Below are positions 47,438-58,042 of a DNA stretch of 64,000 bases, piece by piece. The notes under the pieces were generated by a model. It had not been told where the DNA came from. It saw nothing but the letters and a program-made list of their open reading frames with translations, and ran no database searches. Position numbers and translations under genes: made by a program. Position 1 is the stretch's first letter. Each line of letters begins with the position of its first letter. The stretch is taken from assembly GCF_024606225.1 (NCBI RefSeq), contig NZ_JAGRPU010000024.1:28836-92835 (forward strand). Reading direction: 5' to 3'. Source of the DNA: Endozoicomonas sp. ISHI1 (GTDB taxonomy: Bacteria; Pseudomonadota; Gammaproteobacteria; Pseudomonadales; Endozoicomonadaceae).

Positions 47438-48006
47438 AGTGCTATAGTATCAGCTTTCCCCCATTTGAAGCACTTACTGATTGCTGGTATAGTTGAGGCA
47501 CTGCCTTGTGCATATCTGAAGAGGCAGTTCGATTTACGAAACCTGAGAGCGGCCGACAGCGGGATTGGCAAGTACAAAGAGCCATCAAGCCACTTGAAGC
47601 AGAGCCGATGACACTCAGGACAGATGAAACACCATCACGGCCCAGCCGTGTAAGATAAACAGCGCTACTCTCTGTCAAGCAGTGCACCCCCGGATTCCGG
47701 GCGTGAGGAAAACTCCGGGAAAGTTGACATTATCATCGGCCTATTTTTTTATCGAGCCAATCGCTATCGATAAACGCCGAAAACTCCCGGCAAGACTGAA
47801 TTCCCCGCCCAGGGTGGCCCGTCTGGATCAAGACCTGGTCACCAGTTTGATGCTATATCGTTACAAAGCAGGTTAAAGAAGTACTGGGAAGTAACTCTGA
47901 TAGCACAGATTATAAACCGGCAGTTCCGCATCAGTGACGGACCGGAAAACAAGAAAACGGGCAGTGCCGGCTTGAGAGGCTAGCCTCTGAATTTATTCGG
48001 TACTCT
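47438..48006 (+). promoter_or_regulatory. rluC-rne intergenic region with rne promoter and long leader
   Basis: This 569-bp region contains a plus-strand promoter candidate, -35 TTGACA (47724-47729), 17-bp spacer, -10 TTTTAT (47747-47752). It gives an rne leader of about 250 nt. Long structured rne leaders are the site of RNase E autoregulation in E. coli, so the same may apply here. I see no gene in the region. Confidence 0.55.
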
Positions 48007-50985
48007 ATGAAGAGAATGTTAATCAATGCAACTCAGTCTGAAGAGTTGCGCGTTGCACTGGTTGATGGCCAGCGACTATACGATCTGGACATTGAGTCCG
48101 GCGCTCGTAAACAGAAAAAAGCTAATATCTACAAAGGAAAAATCACCCGGGTTGAGCCCAGCCTGGAGGCTGCTTTTGTCGATTTTGGCGCTGAACGTCA
48201 CGGATTCCTCCCCCTGAAAGAGATATCCCGGGAATACTTCAGCTCCCCCCACCAAGGTGGTCGCCCCAATATCAGGGACGTCATCAGGGAAGGGCAGGAA
48301 GTCATTGTTCAGGTTGATAAGGAAGAGCGTGGTAACAAAGGTGCGGCTCTCACGACACTAGTCAGCCTGGCAGGTCGTTACCTTGTTCTGATGCCGAACA
48401 ACCCCAGAGCCGGCGGTATTTCCCGTCGCATTGAAGGTAATGAGCGGGCTGAGCTCCGTGAAATTCTCAGCAACCTCAATACCCCTTCCGAAATGGGTGT
48501 TATTGTGCGCACCGCGGGCCTCGGTTGCTCCAGAGAAGAGCTGCAATGGGACCTCGACTACCTGCTTCAACTCTGGAGTTCCATCAAAGATGCAGCGCAA
48601 AAGCCTGCACCCATGCTGATTTATCAGGAAAGCAACGTTATTATTCGTGCGATCCGAGATTATCTGCGTCAGGACATTGGCGAAGTACTGATCGACAAAA
48701 CCAGCGTATTTGACGAAGCCCTGGATTTCATCAGGCGCGTGATGCCTCAATATCAGCACAAGGTCAAGCTGTATAAAGACAGCATTCCACTGTTCAACCG
48801 CTTCCAGATCGAATCCCAGATTGAAACAGCCTTCCAGCGCGAAGTTAAGCTACCTTCCGGTGGTTCTATTGTCATTGACCCCACTGAAGCCCTGGTTTCC
48901 ATTGACATTAACTCCGCCCGTGCAACCCGTGGTGGCGATATCGAAGAAACCGCACTGAACACCAACCTGGAAGCGGCCGATGAAATTGCCCGGCAGCTCA
49001 GACTCCGTGATATCGGCGGTCTGATTGTGATCGACTTCATCGACATGAGCCACAACCGCAATCAGCGCGAAGTCGAGAACCGCATCCGTCAGGCTCTATC
49101 CATGGATCGCGCGCGCGTCCAGACCGGACGAATTTCTCTATTCGGGCTGCTGGAAATGTCACGTCAGCGTCTGCGCCCTTCACTGGGTGAAACCAGCGGC
49201 GTAGTCTGCCCAAGATGTTCTGGTCAGGGTACTATCCGTGACATTGAATCTCTGGCTTTATCCATCCTACGTTTAATGGAAGAAGAAGCCCTGAAAGACA
49301 AGACTTCTGAAATCCGTGCCCAGGTACCAGTCGCTGTAGCTGCATTCCTGTTAAATGAGAAACGGCAGACCATCGCCAAGATTGAGAAACGTCACAGGAT
49401 CCGCATTGTTGCGATTCCCAACCCTAATCTCGAAACGCCTCATTACGACGTACAGCGCCTAAGAGATGACCACGTACTGGAAGGCTCTGAGAGCAGCTAC
49501 GAAATCATCTCTGCCGAAGAACCACAGGAAGAAAAAGCGGCTTCTTCCCAGACCAAAGCTACACCCCGGCAGGAAGCGGCAGTCAAGAACGTAGCTCCGA
49601 CTCAACCTGCGCCGGCTCAGGCTGAAAAACAAGGCCTGCTTAAATCTTTTGTCAAAGCGATTGGCGGCCTCTTCGCAGCTGAAGAAACCCCTGAAAAGCC
49701 TGCCCAGACTGAAACTCACAAACCTGCTCGTCAGCCAAGAGATCGCAATAGTCAACAACGCGACTCTCAACAACGGGATCATCGTGGCCAGCGCCAGCAA
49801 CGCACTAAGCCACAGCACCACAAAGAGCAGCCTGATGGTCGCCAAGCTCGCCACGAGCGCCGTCGCAGTGGTCGCCAGCAGGACGAGAGAAAAGACAACA
49901 CGTCCCGGCAGGAACGCAATATTCGCCAGCAGCCGGAAGAGCGTAGCTCTCGTCGCCTGCAACAAGAAAGAAGAGATCGTCGTGAGCCTTTAACAGAACC
50001 GAAACATCAGGACCAGACCACTTCTGAACAGCAGGAAGATAACCGTCGTCGCCGTCGCCCCGGCACTGCACATCGCAGAAGAAACAACCGCCCCTCCCAG
50101 AGAGATCGAAGCCAACTGGAACAACCTGTACTGCCTTCACTCTCAAAGCCTGAAGAAAGCAGGACAGATGACCCGGCACACCCTGCGGCCACCCGGGCAC
50201 CTGCGGCTATTAATGCGCCTGCGGCTGTTAAAGAGCCTTTAGAACAAGCTCCTCAAAGGCAGAGAAATAAACCAGCTCTCCAACAGGGAGTAAAAACGCC
50301 GCAGGAAGCTTCGGCTGAAAACACGGTTACCAGAGAATCCAGGCAGCAAGTTACCCACCAGCCAGAAACGGTCGAGGTAGTTGCCGAAGCGCCAGCAATC
50401 GGACAGACTGAAGAAGCTGTCAGCAAGCCAGCTCCTGCCACTGAGCAGAAGCCTCACGCTGAAGACGTCCGTCATAAAGCAGATGCTACGCAGCCGGTTA
50501 CAGAAGGACTTAAAACCACCACACCTCGAATGACTGAAATGGCCAAGGCAGTGGCCGCCAATAGCCACAGAGAGGCAACTCCTCTTCAGCAGCCGAATAT
50601 TCCGGTTCAGCCAGGTGCTGAACCCAGAGCTGCAAAAGCAGAAGAATCTGCCAAGCCTGCCGCTGTGGGGACTGAGACCACCATGGCAGCTGCTCCAGCA
50701 GAGACAGAAACACCCTCTCCGGCACAATCGACTGAAGCCGCACCTCAAAACCAGGAAGCCCCTGAGGCGGTCAAGCCTGATGCTTTAGCTGAGCCAACCT
50801 CGAATATTGTTGAGTTCAGCAAGAAGGAAGAGCCTGCCCCGCGACGCAGACGCAGCCGCGCTCACAACGACCCTCGTATGAAGCGTCGCCAGGAGCAACA
50901 GCGAGCTACAGCAGCTACTCAGCAGTCTGAAAACAAACCATCTGAAGACCAAAAATCCGCTATCTCTGCATCACAGGAAAACTAA
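48007..50985 (+). CDS. rne: Ribonuclease E
   Basis: A 992-residue endoribonuclease and degradosome scaffold. The N-terminal catalytic half starts [21 protein letters not shown] and contains an S1 domain (about 37-120). The catalytic Asp300 and Asp343 lie in [15 protein letters not shown] and VIDFIDM. Zn-link cysteines 401 and 404 lie in CPRCSGQG. From about 520 the protein is disordered: an arginine/glutamine-rich RNA-binding stretch (about 570-700) and an Ala/Pro/Glu-rich part. A short predicted amphipathic membrane-targeting segment lies near [15 protein letters not shown] (about 545-559). Confidence 0.97.
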   Translation: MKRMLINATQSEELRVALVDGQRLYDLDIESGARKQKKANIYKGKITRVEPSLEAAFVDFGAERHGFLPLKEISREYFSSPHQGGRPNIRDVIREGQEVIVQVDKEERGNKGAALTTLVSLAGRYLVLMPNNPRAGGISRRIEGNERAELREILSNLNTPSEMGVIVRTAGLGCSREELQWDLDYLLQLWSSIKDAAQKPAPMLIYQESNVIIRAIRDYLRQDIGEVLIDKTSVFDEALDFIRRVMPQYQHKVKLYKDSIPLFNRFQIESQIETAFQREVKLPSGGSIVIDPTEALVSIDINSARATRGGDIEETALNTNLEAADEIARQLRLRDIGGLIVIDFIDMSHNRNQREVENRIRQALSMDRARVQTGRISLFGLLEMSRQRLRPSLGETSGVVCPRCSGQGTIRDIESLALSILRLMEEEALKDKTSEIRAQVPVAVAAFLLNEKRQTIAKIEKRHRIRIVAIPNPNLETPHYDVQRLRDDHVLEGSESSYEIISAEEPQEEKAASSQTKATPRQEAAVKNVAPTQPAPAQAEKQGLLKSFVKAIGGLFAAEETPEKPAQTETHKPARQPRDRNSQQRDSQQRDHRGQRQQRTKPQHHKEQPDGRQARHERRRSGRQQDERKDNTSRQERNIRQQPEERSSRRLQQERRDRREPLTEPKHQDQTTSEQQEDNRRRRRPGTAHRRRNNRPSQRDRSQLEQPVLPSLSKPEESRTDDPAHPAATRAPAAINAPAAVKEPLEQAPQRQRNKPALQQGVKTPQEASAENTVTRESRQQVTHQPETVEVVAEAPAIGQTEEAVSKPAPATEQKPHAEDVRHKADATQPVTEGLKTTTPRMTEMAKAVAANSHREATPLQQPNIPVQPGAEPRAAKAEESAKPAAVGTETTMAAAPAETETPSPAQSTEAAPQNQEAPEAVKPDALAEPTSNIVEFSKKEEPAPRRRRSRAHNDPRMKRRQEQQRATAATQQSENKPSEDQKSAISASQEN

Positions 50986-50991
50986 TAATCC

Positions 50992-51022
50992 AGCCCGGTG
51001 AGCCATCACCGGGCTTAGTTGT
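50992..51022 (+). terminator. rne terminator
   Basis: A perfect 10-bp stem AGCCCGGTGA / TCACCGGGCT with a 4-nt loop immediately after the rne stop, followed by a T-rich stretch. Confidence 0.8.
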
Positions 51023-51072
51023 TTCGAAGAGAGTCCATCGTTGTAGACCTGTCAGACTACATCGACTCTTAT

Positions 51073-51107
51073 AAAAAAAAGGAGAGGTAATACCTCTCCT
51101 TTTTTTA
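51073..51107. terminator. Bidirectional terminator between rne and glpR
   Basis: GGAGAGGTA / TACCTCTCC stem (51081-51100) flanked by A8 on the left and T7 on the right, serving glpR on the minus strand and as a second stop for rne. Confidence 0.9.
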
Positions 51108-51120
51108 ACAACGATAATTG

Positions 51121-51942
51121 CTAGTCGCAAATCACCAACTCTATCGCCGAATTTGCTATAACCTCCTCGAGTGGCTCAGGTGGCTCAACATCCGTGAATA
51201 AGACATCAATCTGCTCAAGATGCCCCAACCTGACCATGGCACTCCGTCCGTATTTACTATGGTCTGCCGCCAGAAAACAGTGTTTGGCATTACCAATCAT
51301 GGCCTGTGCGACCCTAACCTCATGATAATCGAAGTCCATCAGGGCTCCGTCCATATCGATACCACTGATCCCCATAACAGCATAATCTACTCTGAATTGT
51401 TCAATAAAATCCCGAGTTGCCTGACCGACAATACCACCATCACGATTTCGAACTTCCCCCCCTGCAATCACAACGGTAAAGTCTTCACGCTGTAAAAGAA
51501 TTGAAGCCACATGAAGGTTATTGGTAACGACTCTTAACGCCCTGTGATTAAGCAATGCCCTGGCAACCGCTTCAGTTGAAGTGCCGATATTGATAAACAG
51601 CGATGCACCATCAGGTATTCTCTTGACCAGCTCTGCTGCAATGCGATCCTTTTCTTCACTCAGGCTCATCTTTCGCTCAGAATAAGCAGTATTAACAGTA
51701 CTACTGGACGGCAGACCTGCCCCACCATGATGCCGTGAGATCAGTTTTTTTTTGTCCAACTCATTGAGATCTCTGCGAATCGTCTGGGCAGCCACTTTAA
51801 AGTGTTGCACCAATTCATCTGTCGTCATAAAGCCATGCTGACGAATTAAATCAACAATCAATTCCTGACGATGGGTCTGAGGTATAGAAGACACAGCGGC
51901 TGTCTTGGCAGTCATCCGAAAACTCTTATCGGCTAAAAACAC
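51121..51942 (-). CDS. glpR: DeoR-family repressor, GlpR-like
   Basis: A 273-residue DeoR protein: helix-turn-helix (MTTDELVQHFKVAAQTIRRDL), then RHHGGAGLPSSST and the sugar-phosphate sensing domain with NIGTSTEAVA, VTNNLHVA, GGEVRNRDGG and ISGIDMDGALMDFDYHEV. These blocks match E. coli GlpR closely, so glycerol 3-phosphate is the likely inducer. The start may be the GTG at 51942 (AGGGA upstream) or the ATG at 51915. No glp catabolic gene lies beside it; the aquaglyceroporin at 29621 is the only glycerol-related gene in the window. Confidence 0.88.
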   Translation of the reverse strand: MFLADKSFRMTAKTAAVSSIPQTHRQELIVDLIRQHGFMTTDELVQHFKVAAQTIRRDLNELDKKKLISRHHGGAGLPSSSTVNTAYSERKMSLSEEKDRIAAELVKRIPDGASLFINIGTSTEAVARALLNHRALRVVTNNLHVASILLQREDFTVVIAGGEVRNRDGGIVGQATRDFIEQFRVDYAVMGISGIDMDGALMDFDYHEVRVAQAMIGNAKHCFLAADHSKYGRSAMVRLGHLEQIDVLFTDVEPPEPLEEVIANSAIELVICD

Positions 51943-52058
51943 CCTGTCCCTGAAAGTAACAGAGTGTCAATCCATGAAGATGGTCCAGTCAATACCGTCA
52001 GCATACCAACTTACAATGCCTATAGCGAAGATAATTCGAAAGCCTGTTTTGATTGCAC

Positions 52059-53516
52059 TTACAGTCTGGCCAACAAAGCATCATCCAGGTTGTAAATGTC
52101 CGGCCTGAATCGAACACGGCCACTGCTATCTGGCCAGGCTGTGAAGTAAACAAAATAGAGTGGAACGGGTTTTCTGAGTTTTAACTTACCTGTCTCCGTG
52201 GTGGCCTGCAACGTCCTTACTTCATTTTCCATTCCCTGACTTTTAAGAATATTACCGATTAAATGCTCAATATTCTCAACCCGGGTGCAACCGGAACTGA
52301 AGGTTCTGACAGACTGCCTGAAAAGATCTGGCTTGTCAGTATCGTGCAGATAGACACTGTAGGCATTGGGAGAGTCCAACTTATACTTACCCAATGGATT
52401 CACCTTCCCCGGCTTCTGCTCCAAACGATAGGGAAAGCCCCTCTGACTGTATTTGTTCCAGTTGATAGTATCAGGATCCAGCTCTCTTGCACTTGATTTC
52501 CAGCTCTCATAAACAGAAAAACCCTCACGTTTCAGGAATGCAGGATCTTTCTGAGCCCTTCTCAATAACGAAGTTGAGGAAATAGAAGATGGTACTCGCC
52601 AGTAAGGATTGACTGTAATACTCTCTATACTTTCCTGAAAAATCGGAGTCTGGCGAGAAGGCTTGCCAACGATGGCCCGATAGAGCCTCTGTTTTTCTCT
52701 ACCCGTCACCCAGGCCACATTAAAACCAGCAATATCCACCAGCACATGAGGATAAGGCAATGATCTGGGCATCCACCTCATTCGCTCCATATTCACCTTC
52801 AGGACTTTGATTCTTTCAAGGGTTAATGCAACCAGAGCCTGACGAGTGCGCTGACCAATATACCCGTCCGCACGAATCCTATATTGCTTTTGTAAATTCT
52901 TGATCACTGACGTGTGGGATCGACTGAACTGCCCTGCTGGCAAACGATCGGCCAGATCCAGATCAATCAACCATCGGTTCAGAGTCAAAATGGAAGGATG
53001 ACGATCTCCTTCTTGCAGCACCCTATCCGCCGGAAAGTGATCAATGGCTTTTTCCAGATGAGTATTCAATCGTTGCAGTGTTTTCTTGAACAACTCATAT
53101 TGCGGCAGCCTGGGCTCAATCAAATCAAGCGAGTTGGAGTCCATATGCTCCTGTAATACAGGCAAGGCAGCTGTGTCTGCAATCCTCCATCCGGGCTGAT
53201 AAACTCTTCTGTCCAGTCGCCCGGTATCCAGATAAGCCGCAAATTCGGAAGCTACTTTTCGAACATTCTGCTCAGAGGGATCAGTCGCCAACTGCAGCCA
53301 CTGACTCTGAGGGAACTCAATACCGTGCTGGGGCGCTGTCGACATCCAACTGATCAACTGCTGACTGGAAGCAGCTTCTGAATGGCCTTCACTCTTGATT
53401 CGGACACCGGGCTCTGAGAAGGCGGAAGGGGCTGACAGCCAATCTTCCGCGGACACGCTTGTAACCAATAGGCTCACAAACAGGTATGGCACCAATAATG
53501 ACAGAACACTGCGCAT
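52059..53516 (-). CDS. L,D-transpeptidase, YcbB/LdtD-like
   Basis: A 485-residue periplasmic enzyme with signal peptide (MRSVLSLLVPYLFVSLLVTSVSA), a scaffold region, a peptidoglycan-binding domain (about 190-235, with IRADGYIGQRTRQALV) and a YkuD catalytic domain. The catalytic motif HDTDKPDLF...SSGCTRVEN has the nucleophile Cys near residue 410. It forms 3-3 crosslinks in peptidoglycan or attaches proteins. It is not part of the conserved rne-murB synteny, where ptpA is often found. Confidence 0.9.
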   Translation of the reverse strand: MRSVLSLLVPYLFVSLLVTSVSAEDWLSAPSAFSEPGVRIKSEGHSEAASSQQLISWMSTAPQHGIEFPQSQWLQLATDPSEQNVRKVASEFAAYLDTGRLDRRVYQPGWRIADTAALPVLQEHMDSNSLDLIEPRLPQYELFKKTLQRLNTHLEKAIDHFPADRVLQEGDRHPSILTLNRWLIDLDLADRLPAGQFSRSHTSVIKNLQKQYRIRADGYIGQRTRQALVALTLERIKVLKVNMERMRWMPRSLPYPHVLVDIAGFNVAWVTGREKQRLYRAIVGKPSRQTPIFQESIESITVNPYWRVPSSISSTSLLRRAQKDPAFLKREGFSVYESWKSSARELDPDTINWNKYSQRGFPYRLEQKPGKVNPLGKYKLDSPNAYSVYLHDTDKPDLFRQSVRTFSSGCTRVENIEHLIGNILKSQGMENEVRTLQATTETGKLKLRKPVPLYFVYFTAWPDSSGRVRFRPDIYNLDDALLARL

Positions 53517-53633
53517 GAAAACTCCATTTACAGTACAAGCCTCACTGCATCACAGGCTTTCATCGAACAGAAAAAATCTCGTACTTACTTAAGAGTAGAC
53601 AGCCCGGAAACGGTTTTTTCTTCACCACAAGAA

Positions 53634-53660
53634 GGGAAAAAGATTGCCAGAAAACTGGCA
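53634..53660 (-). terminator. Terminator after murB
   Basis: TGCCAG-AAAA-CTGGCA hairpin (53645-53660) followed by T5 on the minus strand, about 30 nt past the murB stop. It closes the envelope gene block. Confidence 0.75.
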
Positions 53661-53687
53661 CTGGTTTTTGAGAGAACAGAATAAAAA

Positions 53688-54701
53688 TCAATAGACTCTT
53701 GGTTCCATCTCAAGCTCGACACCGAACTGATCATGAACAACAGCCCGGATGTGTCTGGCCAGCCTCAGCAAATCATCAGGCTCTGCCCCGCCATGATTGA
53801 CCAGTACCAGAGCCTGCTTGTGATAAGTGCCAACCGATCCCTGACGAAAACCCTTGAGGCCTGCCCGATCAATCAGCCAGCCAGCGGCCAGCTTCCAACG
53901 CCCTTCAAAGGGATAGGCCACGATGTCAGGGTAATCTGTCTGCACCCTCTTCAAAAGCGCTTCATCCACCAGAGGGTTTTTAAAAAAGCTACCGGCATTA
54001 CCCAGTTCTGATGGGTCAGGCAACTTTTCTCTGCGAATATCACAGACCACGTCACTGATCGCAAAGGCATCAGGATGCTTGTTTGAGCGCCGCTCTACTT
54101 CCTGCTGCAAATGGCCATAAGAGAGTCTGGGCAACCAGTTGGCATCCAGAGCAAACGTAACAGAAGTGATAATAAAATGGTCACGAGCCGACTGTTTGAA
54201 GATCGAGTCACGATAGCCAAACTGGCAATCCTCAAGAGAAAAGCATTTCAGTTCTCCAGACTGAATATCCAGCGCTTCCAGACTCTGGAAGTAATCTTTG
54301 ATTTCAACACCATAAGCACCAATATTCTGAATCGGCGCTGCACCCACATTCCCCGGAATCAGGGAGAGATTCTCAAGCCCAAATGCCCGTTTACCCAAAG
54401 TCCAGCGGACAAACCCATGCCAGTTCTCACCCGCTCCCGCAGTCACACTGACACATCCAGCCTCTCGGGAAATGATCTTTTTACCAAGGATATTGACATG
54501 AATAAACAAAGCTTCCTGATCACTACTTAACACCAGATTACTGCCTCCCCCCAGAGGAACAACGGGCAGTTTTTTCAGAGTGGCAAAAGCGATGGCCTCA
54601 TGAAGGTCCCCGATCGAGCCTACCTCAGCAAAATAGCGAGCATTGACCCTGAAACCAAAGGTATTCAGGGCTTCGAGGGAATAGTTTTCAAGAATTCTCA
54701 T
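53688..54701 (-). CDS. murB: UDP-N-acetylenolpyruvoylglucosamine reductase
   Basis: A 337-residue FAD enzyme of type I MurB, making UDP-MurNAc. It begins with LNTFGF, then LGGGSNLVLSSD, YGVEIKDYFQSLEAL, GYRDSIFK and the Ser proton donor in NAGSFFKNPLV. The ATG overlaps the kdsB stop. Last gene of the block. Confidence 0.96.
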   Translation of the reverse strand: MRILENYSLEALNTFGFRVNARYFAEVGSIGDLHEAIAFATLKKLPVVPLGGGSNLVLSSDQEALFIHVNILGKKIISREAGCVSVTAGAGENWHGFVRWTLGKRAFGLENLSLIPGNVGAAPIQNIGAYGVEIKDYFQSLEALDIQSGELKCFSLEDCQFGYRDSIFKQSARDHFIITSVTFALDANWLPRLSYGHLQQEVERRSNKHPDAFAISDVVCDIRREKLPDPSELGNAGSFFKNPLVDEALLKRVQTDYPDIVAYPFEGRWKLAAGWLIDRAGLKGFRQGSVGTYHKQALVLVNHGGAEPDDLLRLARHIRAVVHDQFGVELEMEPRVY

Positions 54702-55492
54702 CAGGAAATATCGGCCAGCCTGTTTTCCACGAGCCCCCTGATCACTTTAAGATCAGCTTCCGTATCCACCCCATGGGGAGGCGTCTCCATGGCGTCAGCC
54801 ACGTGAATACGATGGCCATTCCAGAGCAGTCTCAACTGTTCGAGAGACTCAACGGACTCAACCGGACTCTGTTCCCATTGCACATACTGATTCAGCAGAC
54901 TGACACGATACGCATAGATACCAATGTGGCGTCTGTAAATATCCACTGTGGGCAGTGAGCTGCCATTCTCGGCAAACTCATCTCTGGCCCAGGGCACAGG
55001 AGCGCGACTGAAGTAAAGGGCAAACCCTTCACGATCAGTCACTACTTTGACCACATTGGGATTAAACAGATCGGCTCGATTCCGCACAGGCTCGGAAAGT
55101 GTTGCAGCACCCGCTGTCTCAGTCTTTATCAGATTATTAGCCACCTGATCGATGACTTTTGCCGGAATCAGTGGCTCATCACCCTGCACATTAACAATCA
55201 CTTCGTTGTCACCCATTTCATAGAGACGAGTGACCTCCTGAAGACGATCGGTTCCTGAAGGATGGCCGGCCAGCGTCATGCAAGCCTCGGCATCGAACTT
55301 TTCAACGGCATTGATGATACGCTCATCATCAGTCGCGATAATGACACGAGTGGCCTGACTCTCACAGGCTCGCTCATAGACGTGCTGAATCATAGGCTTA
55401 CCGCAGATATCAATCAGTGGCTTGCCAGGCAGACGACTGGAACTGAATCGGGCAGGAATAACAACTGTAAACGGAGCAGTGGAAGCACTCAT
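54701..55492 (-). CDS. kdsB: CMP-KDO synthetase
   Basis: A 263-residue cytidylyltransferase that activates KDO for lipopolysaccharide. Motifs are VVIPARFSSSRLPGKPL, ATDDERI, VNVQGDEPLIP and HIGIYAYRV. It shares boundary bases with ycaR and murB. Confidence 0.97.
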   Translation of the reverse strand: MSASTAPFTVVIPARFSSSRLPGKPLIDICGKPMIQHVYERACESQATRVIIATDDERIINAVEKFDAEACMTLAGHPSGTDRLQEVTRLYEMGDNEVIVNVQGDEPLIPAKVIDQVANNLIKTETAGAATLSEPVRNRADLFNPNVVKVVTDREGFALYFSRAPVPWARDEFAENGSSLPTVDIYRRHIGIYAYRVSLLNQYVQWEQSPVESVESLEQLRLLWNGHRIHVADAMETPPHGVDTEADLKVIRGLVENRLADIS

Positions 55493-55713
55493 CAGGCAGA
55501 TGTATCCTCTTGGGAAGATGCCGCCTCGCCGCCCTCCAGCCGCTCATCAGCAGTCAGGGTACGAGCTTCGTTTTCCAGCATGACAGGAATACCATCACGA
55601 ATGGGATAGGCCATGCCGCAGGGTCGACAAATCAGCTCAGCCGCTGATTTGTCGTATTTCAGATTGCCCTTGCAGAGGGGACAGGCCAGAATCTCAAACA
55701 GCTTCTTGTCCAT
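55492..55713 (-). CDS. ycaR: Trm112-family small zinc protein (YcaR)
   Basis: A 73-residue protein beginning [18 protein letters not shown], with a second Cys pair in [18 protein letters not shown], forming a zinc ribbon. Eukaryotic and archaeal Trm112 activate methyltransferases; the bacterial role is less clear. I chose the ATG at 55713, which overlaps the 3' end of lpxK by 20 nt. Its place between lpxK and kdsB is conserved. Confidence 0.93.
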   Translation of the reverse strand: MDKKLFEILACPLCKGNLKYDKSAAELICRPCGMAYPIRDGIPVMLENEARTLTADERLEGGEAASSQEDTSA

Positions 55714-56755
55714 GGGTATCCTTATCAGACCGACTCTGCGGCCCATTAGTTTCAATCAGTGTCAGAATGCGTTCAAAAACCGTCTCAGGCACTCTGGCCC
55801 GAACCGGCAGAAACCAGAAACGGGATTCTGCGAAAGCAGAGCATTTTACTGCATCCTTGGCCGTCATGATAACGGGCAGATTGTCCCGAAACTGAAAATC
55901 TTCTTTCCTGAACCCATAATGATCGGGAAAAGGATGGGGAATCACCTCATATCCCAGTTTTTCCAGCGTTCTGAAAAAGCGCTCCGGATTCCCTATACCT
56001 GCCACTGCATGAACTTTACCGGAGACAGGCGGCTGATCCGTATTCTTCCCATTGACAGGCCTGAGTGCATCAGGCTCAAGGAAAAAACAGTCAAAGTGAC
56101 AATCAACCACACCGGAGGGCTTACCATTGATCACAACCTGATCGACTTCCCTGAGCCTGCCGGGTGGCTCCCTGAGGGGCCCGGCAGGCAAGTTGAGACC
56201 ATTACCCAGCATTCTCTGGCCATCCAACACCACCAATTCAACGTGACGATCCAGATTATAGTGTTGAAGACCATCATCAGCGATCACCAGATTACAATTT
56301 TTCTGCTCAATCAGTGCTTTTGCTGCTGAAACCCGATCCGGATCCACCATGATCGGGACATTCAGCTGCTGAGCCAGCATTACAGGCTCATCCCCAACCA
56401 GTGCAGGATCGGACTCAGGCAAAACTTCTGCGGGTAATTGAATGCTTTTGTCGGCTCCAAAGCCGCGACTGGCGACCCCTGGCTTAAATCCCTGCCGGAT
56501 TAATCTTGCTACCAAACTGGCTACAAAAGGCGTCTTACCCGTACCCCCTACCGTAATATTGCCAACAATAATGACGGGAACAGGCGACCGCCAGCGCTCG
56601 GAGTGTTCCAGCTTCATCCGGCGATTTCGGGCTATCCGGGCGTATAAAAAAGACAATGGAAGCAACAGTCGGGTCCAGAACCCGCGGCCGTACCATGAGT
56701 TGAGAACCGAGTCACTGATTACTGCCTGCCAACGACGAGATTCTTTGTTTTCCAT
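55694..56755 (-). CDS. lpxK: Tetraacyldisaccharide 4'-kinase
   Basis: A 353-residue inner-membrane-associated kinase that makes lipid IVA. It has an N-terminal helix region, the P-loop [18 protein letters not shown], and downstream [18 protein letters not shown] and [17 protein letters not shown]. It overlaps ycaR and follows exbD. Confidence 0.96.
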   Translation of the reverse strand: MENKESRRWQAVISDSVLNSWYGRGFWTRLLLPLSFLYARIARNRRMKLEHSERWRSPVPVIIVGNITVGGTGKTPFVASLVARLIRQGFKPGVASRGFGADKSIQLPAEVLPESDPALVGDEPVMLAQQLNVPIMVDPDRVSAAKALIEQKNCNLVIADDGLQHYNLDRHVELVVLDGQRMLGNGLNLPAGPLREPPGRLREVDQVVINGKPSGVVDCHFDCFFLEPDALRPVNGKNTDQPPVSGKVHAVAGIGNPERFFRTLEKLGYEVIPHPFPDHYGFRKEDFQFRDNLPVIMTAKDAVKCSAFAESRFWFLPVRARVPETVFERILTLIETNGPQSRSDKDTHGQEAV

Positions 56756-56849
56756 GAGGAGTCAGTCACTCTTAACTAAAAAATGCAAACGCAGCCTGTG
56801 AAGACTGCGCTTGTATCAGAGGTCACGGGCCTTTCTGGCTCATTCACCG

Positions 56850-57281
56850 TTACTGCTCTGATTCTACCGGTTTTCGAGTTGTCATGCTGAGGTTTGCAAA
56901 ACCCAGCTGTCCGGCAGCATCCATGGCGGTTACCACTGACTGATAAGGCGTATTGGCGTCTGCCGTGATAGTAAGAGGCAGGTTGGAGTCTCCTTCACTG
57001 ACTTTTGCCAAGGCATTTTTCAGTGTGTCCAGACTGCTGTTCACGAGAGACCGTCCGTTCACAGCATAATAACCTTCACGGCTGATGGTAATTTCCACCC
57101 GGGTCTTCTCAACAGCTGCTCTTTGCTCACCACTGGCCTCCGGTAAATCAATGGCCAGCTGAGTCTCCTTGGTGAAGGTCGTCGAAACCATAAAGAAGAT
57201 CAGCAATAAAAAGACCACGTCAATCAGTGGTGTCAGGTTGAGCGAGACCTCTTCCCGGGACTGGCGACGAAATTTCATCAC
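56850..57281 (-). CDS. exbD: ExbD/TolR-family biopolymer transport protein
   Basis: A 143-residue protein with a single N-terminal membrane helix carrying the proton-coupling Asp (LTPLIDVVFLLLIFFMVST) and a periplasmic domain. With ExbB it energises TonB-dependent transport or related processes. The start overlaps the exbB stop. No tonB gene is present here. Confidence 0.94.
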   Translation of the reverse strand: MMKFRRQSREEVSLNLTPLIDVVFLLLIFFMVSTTFTKETQLAIDLPEASGEQRAAVEKTRVEITISREGYYAVNGRSLVNSSLDTLKNALAKVSEGDSNLPLTITADANTPYQSVVTAMDAAGQLGFANLSMTTRKPVESEQ

Positions 57282-57907
57282 TTGCCCTCGCGGTCTTTTA
57301 GCTTTCGCTCTCCCTGAAGCACTTCCACCAACTTGGTGGCTTCCTGCTCCATGGTGACAACCAGCTCATCCACACGGCGGGTAAAATAACGGTGAAAGAT
57401 CAGGCTGGGAATCGCCACGGTCAGGCCAGCTGCAGTGGTAATCAGAGCTTTGGAGATCCCCCCTGCCAGCACGCCGGCATTACCTGTGCCTTCCAGCATG
57501 ATCACGGTAAACACATCAATCATACCAATCACTGTACCCAACAGGCCCAGCAAAGGCGCAATGGCAGCAACCGTTCCCAAAGTATTAAGATAACGTTCCA
57601 GTTCATGAATAACCCTGCCAGCCTGCTCCTCAATACTTTCTTTCATGATATCGCGGCCATACCGGGCATTACTGATGCCTGCCGCAAGGATTTCACCCAA
57701 CGGAGACCCGCTCCTCAAGCCACTGACTTTCTTGCTGTCCAGGTCATTATTCTTGATCCACTTCCAGACCTGAGACAGAGTATTTCTGGGTGCAATGCGC
57801 GACGGCCTGAGCGTCCAGAGACGTTCAAAAATAATTGCCATGGCAATGACAGAACTCAGCAGGATTGGCAGCATCAGCCAACCACCGGATTTCACCAATT
57901 CGAACAC
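57278..57907 (-). CDS. exbB: ExbB/TolQ/MotA-family proton channel protein
   Basis: A 209-residue protein with three membrane helices (about 10-30, 108-135 and 150-175). The last two hold the APLLGLLGTVIGMIDVF and GGISKALITTAAGLTVAIP blocks of the family. It forms the pentameric stator with ExbD. It lies between comEC and exbD, as in Pseudomonas. Confidence 0.94.
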   Translation of the reverse strand: MFELVKSGGWLMLPILLSSVIAMAIIFERLWTLRPSRIAPRNTLSQVWKWIKNNDLDSKKVSGLRSGSPLGEILAAGISNARYGRDIMKESIEEQAGRVIHELERYLNTLGTVAAIAPLLGLLGTVIGMIDVFTVIMLEGTGNAGVLAGGISKALITTAAGLTVAIPSLIFHRYFTRRVDELVVTMEQEATKLVEVLQGERKLKDREGK

Positions 57908-57988
57908 AGCCCATTCCCTTCCAGAAGCCTGTTTAATGAAAAGACTCTATCATAGAGCATCAGCTTAAAACCACGAACACATGCGTAT

Positions 57989-58019
57989 CAGCCGCAATAT
58001 TGCCAACAATATGGCTGCA
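57989..58019 (-). terminator. Hairpin between comEC and exbB
   Basis: CAGCC-ATATTG / CAATAT-GGCTG type stem with one bulge and a 4-nt loop, 24 nt after the comEC stop. There is no clear T-tract, so it may attenuate rather than terminate. Confidence 0.4.
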
Positions 58020-58042
58020 ACGATTAAACTGTAGCTCTACAC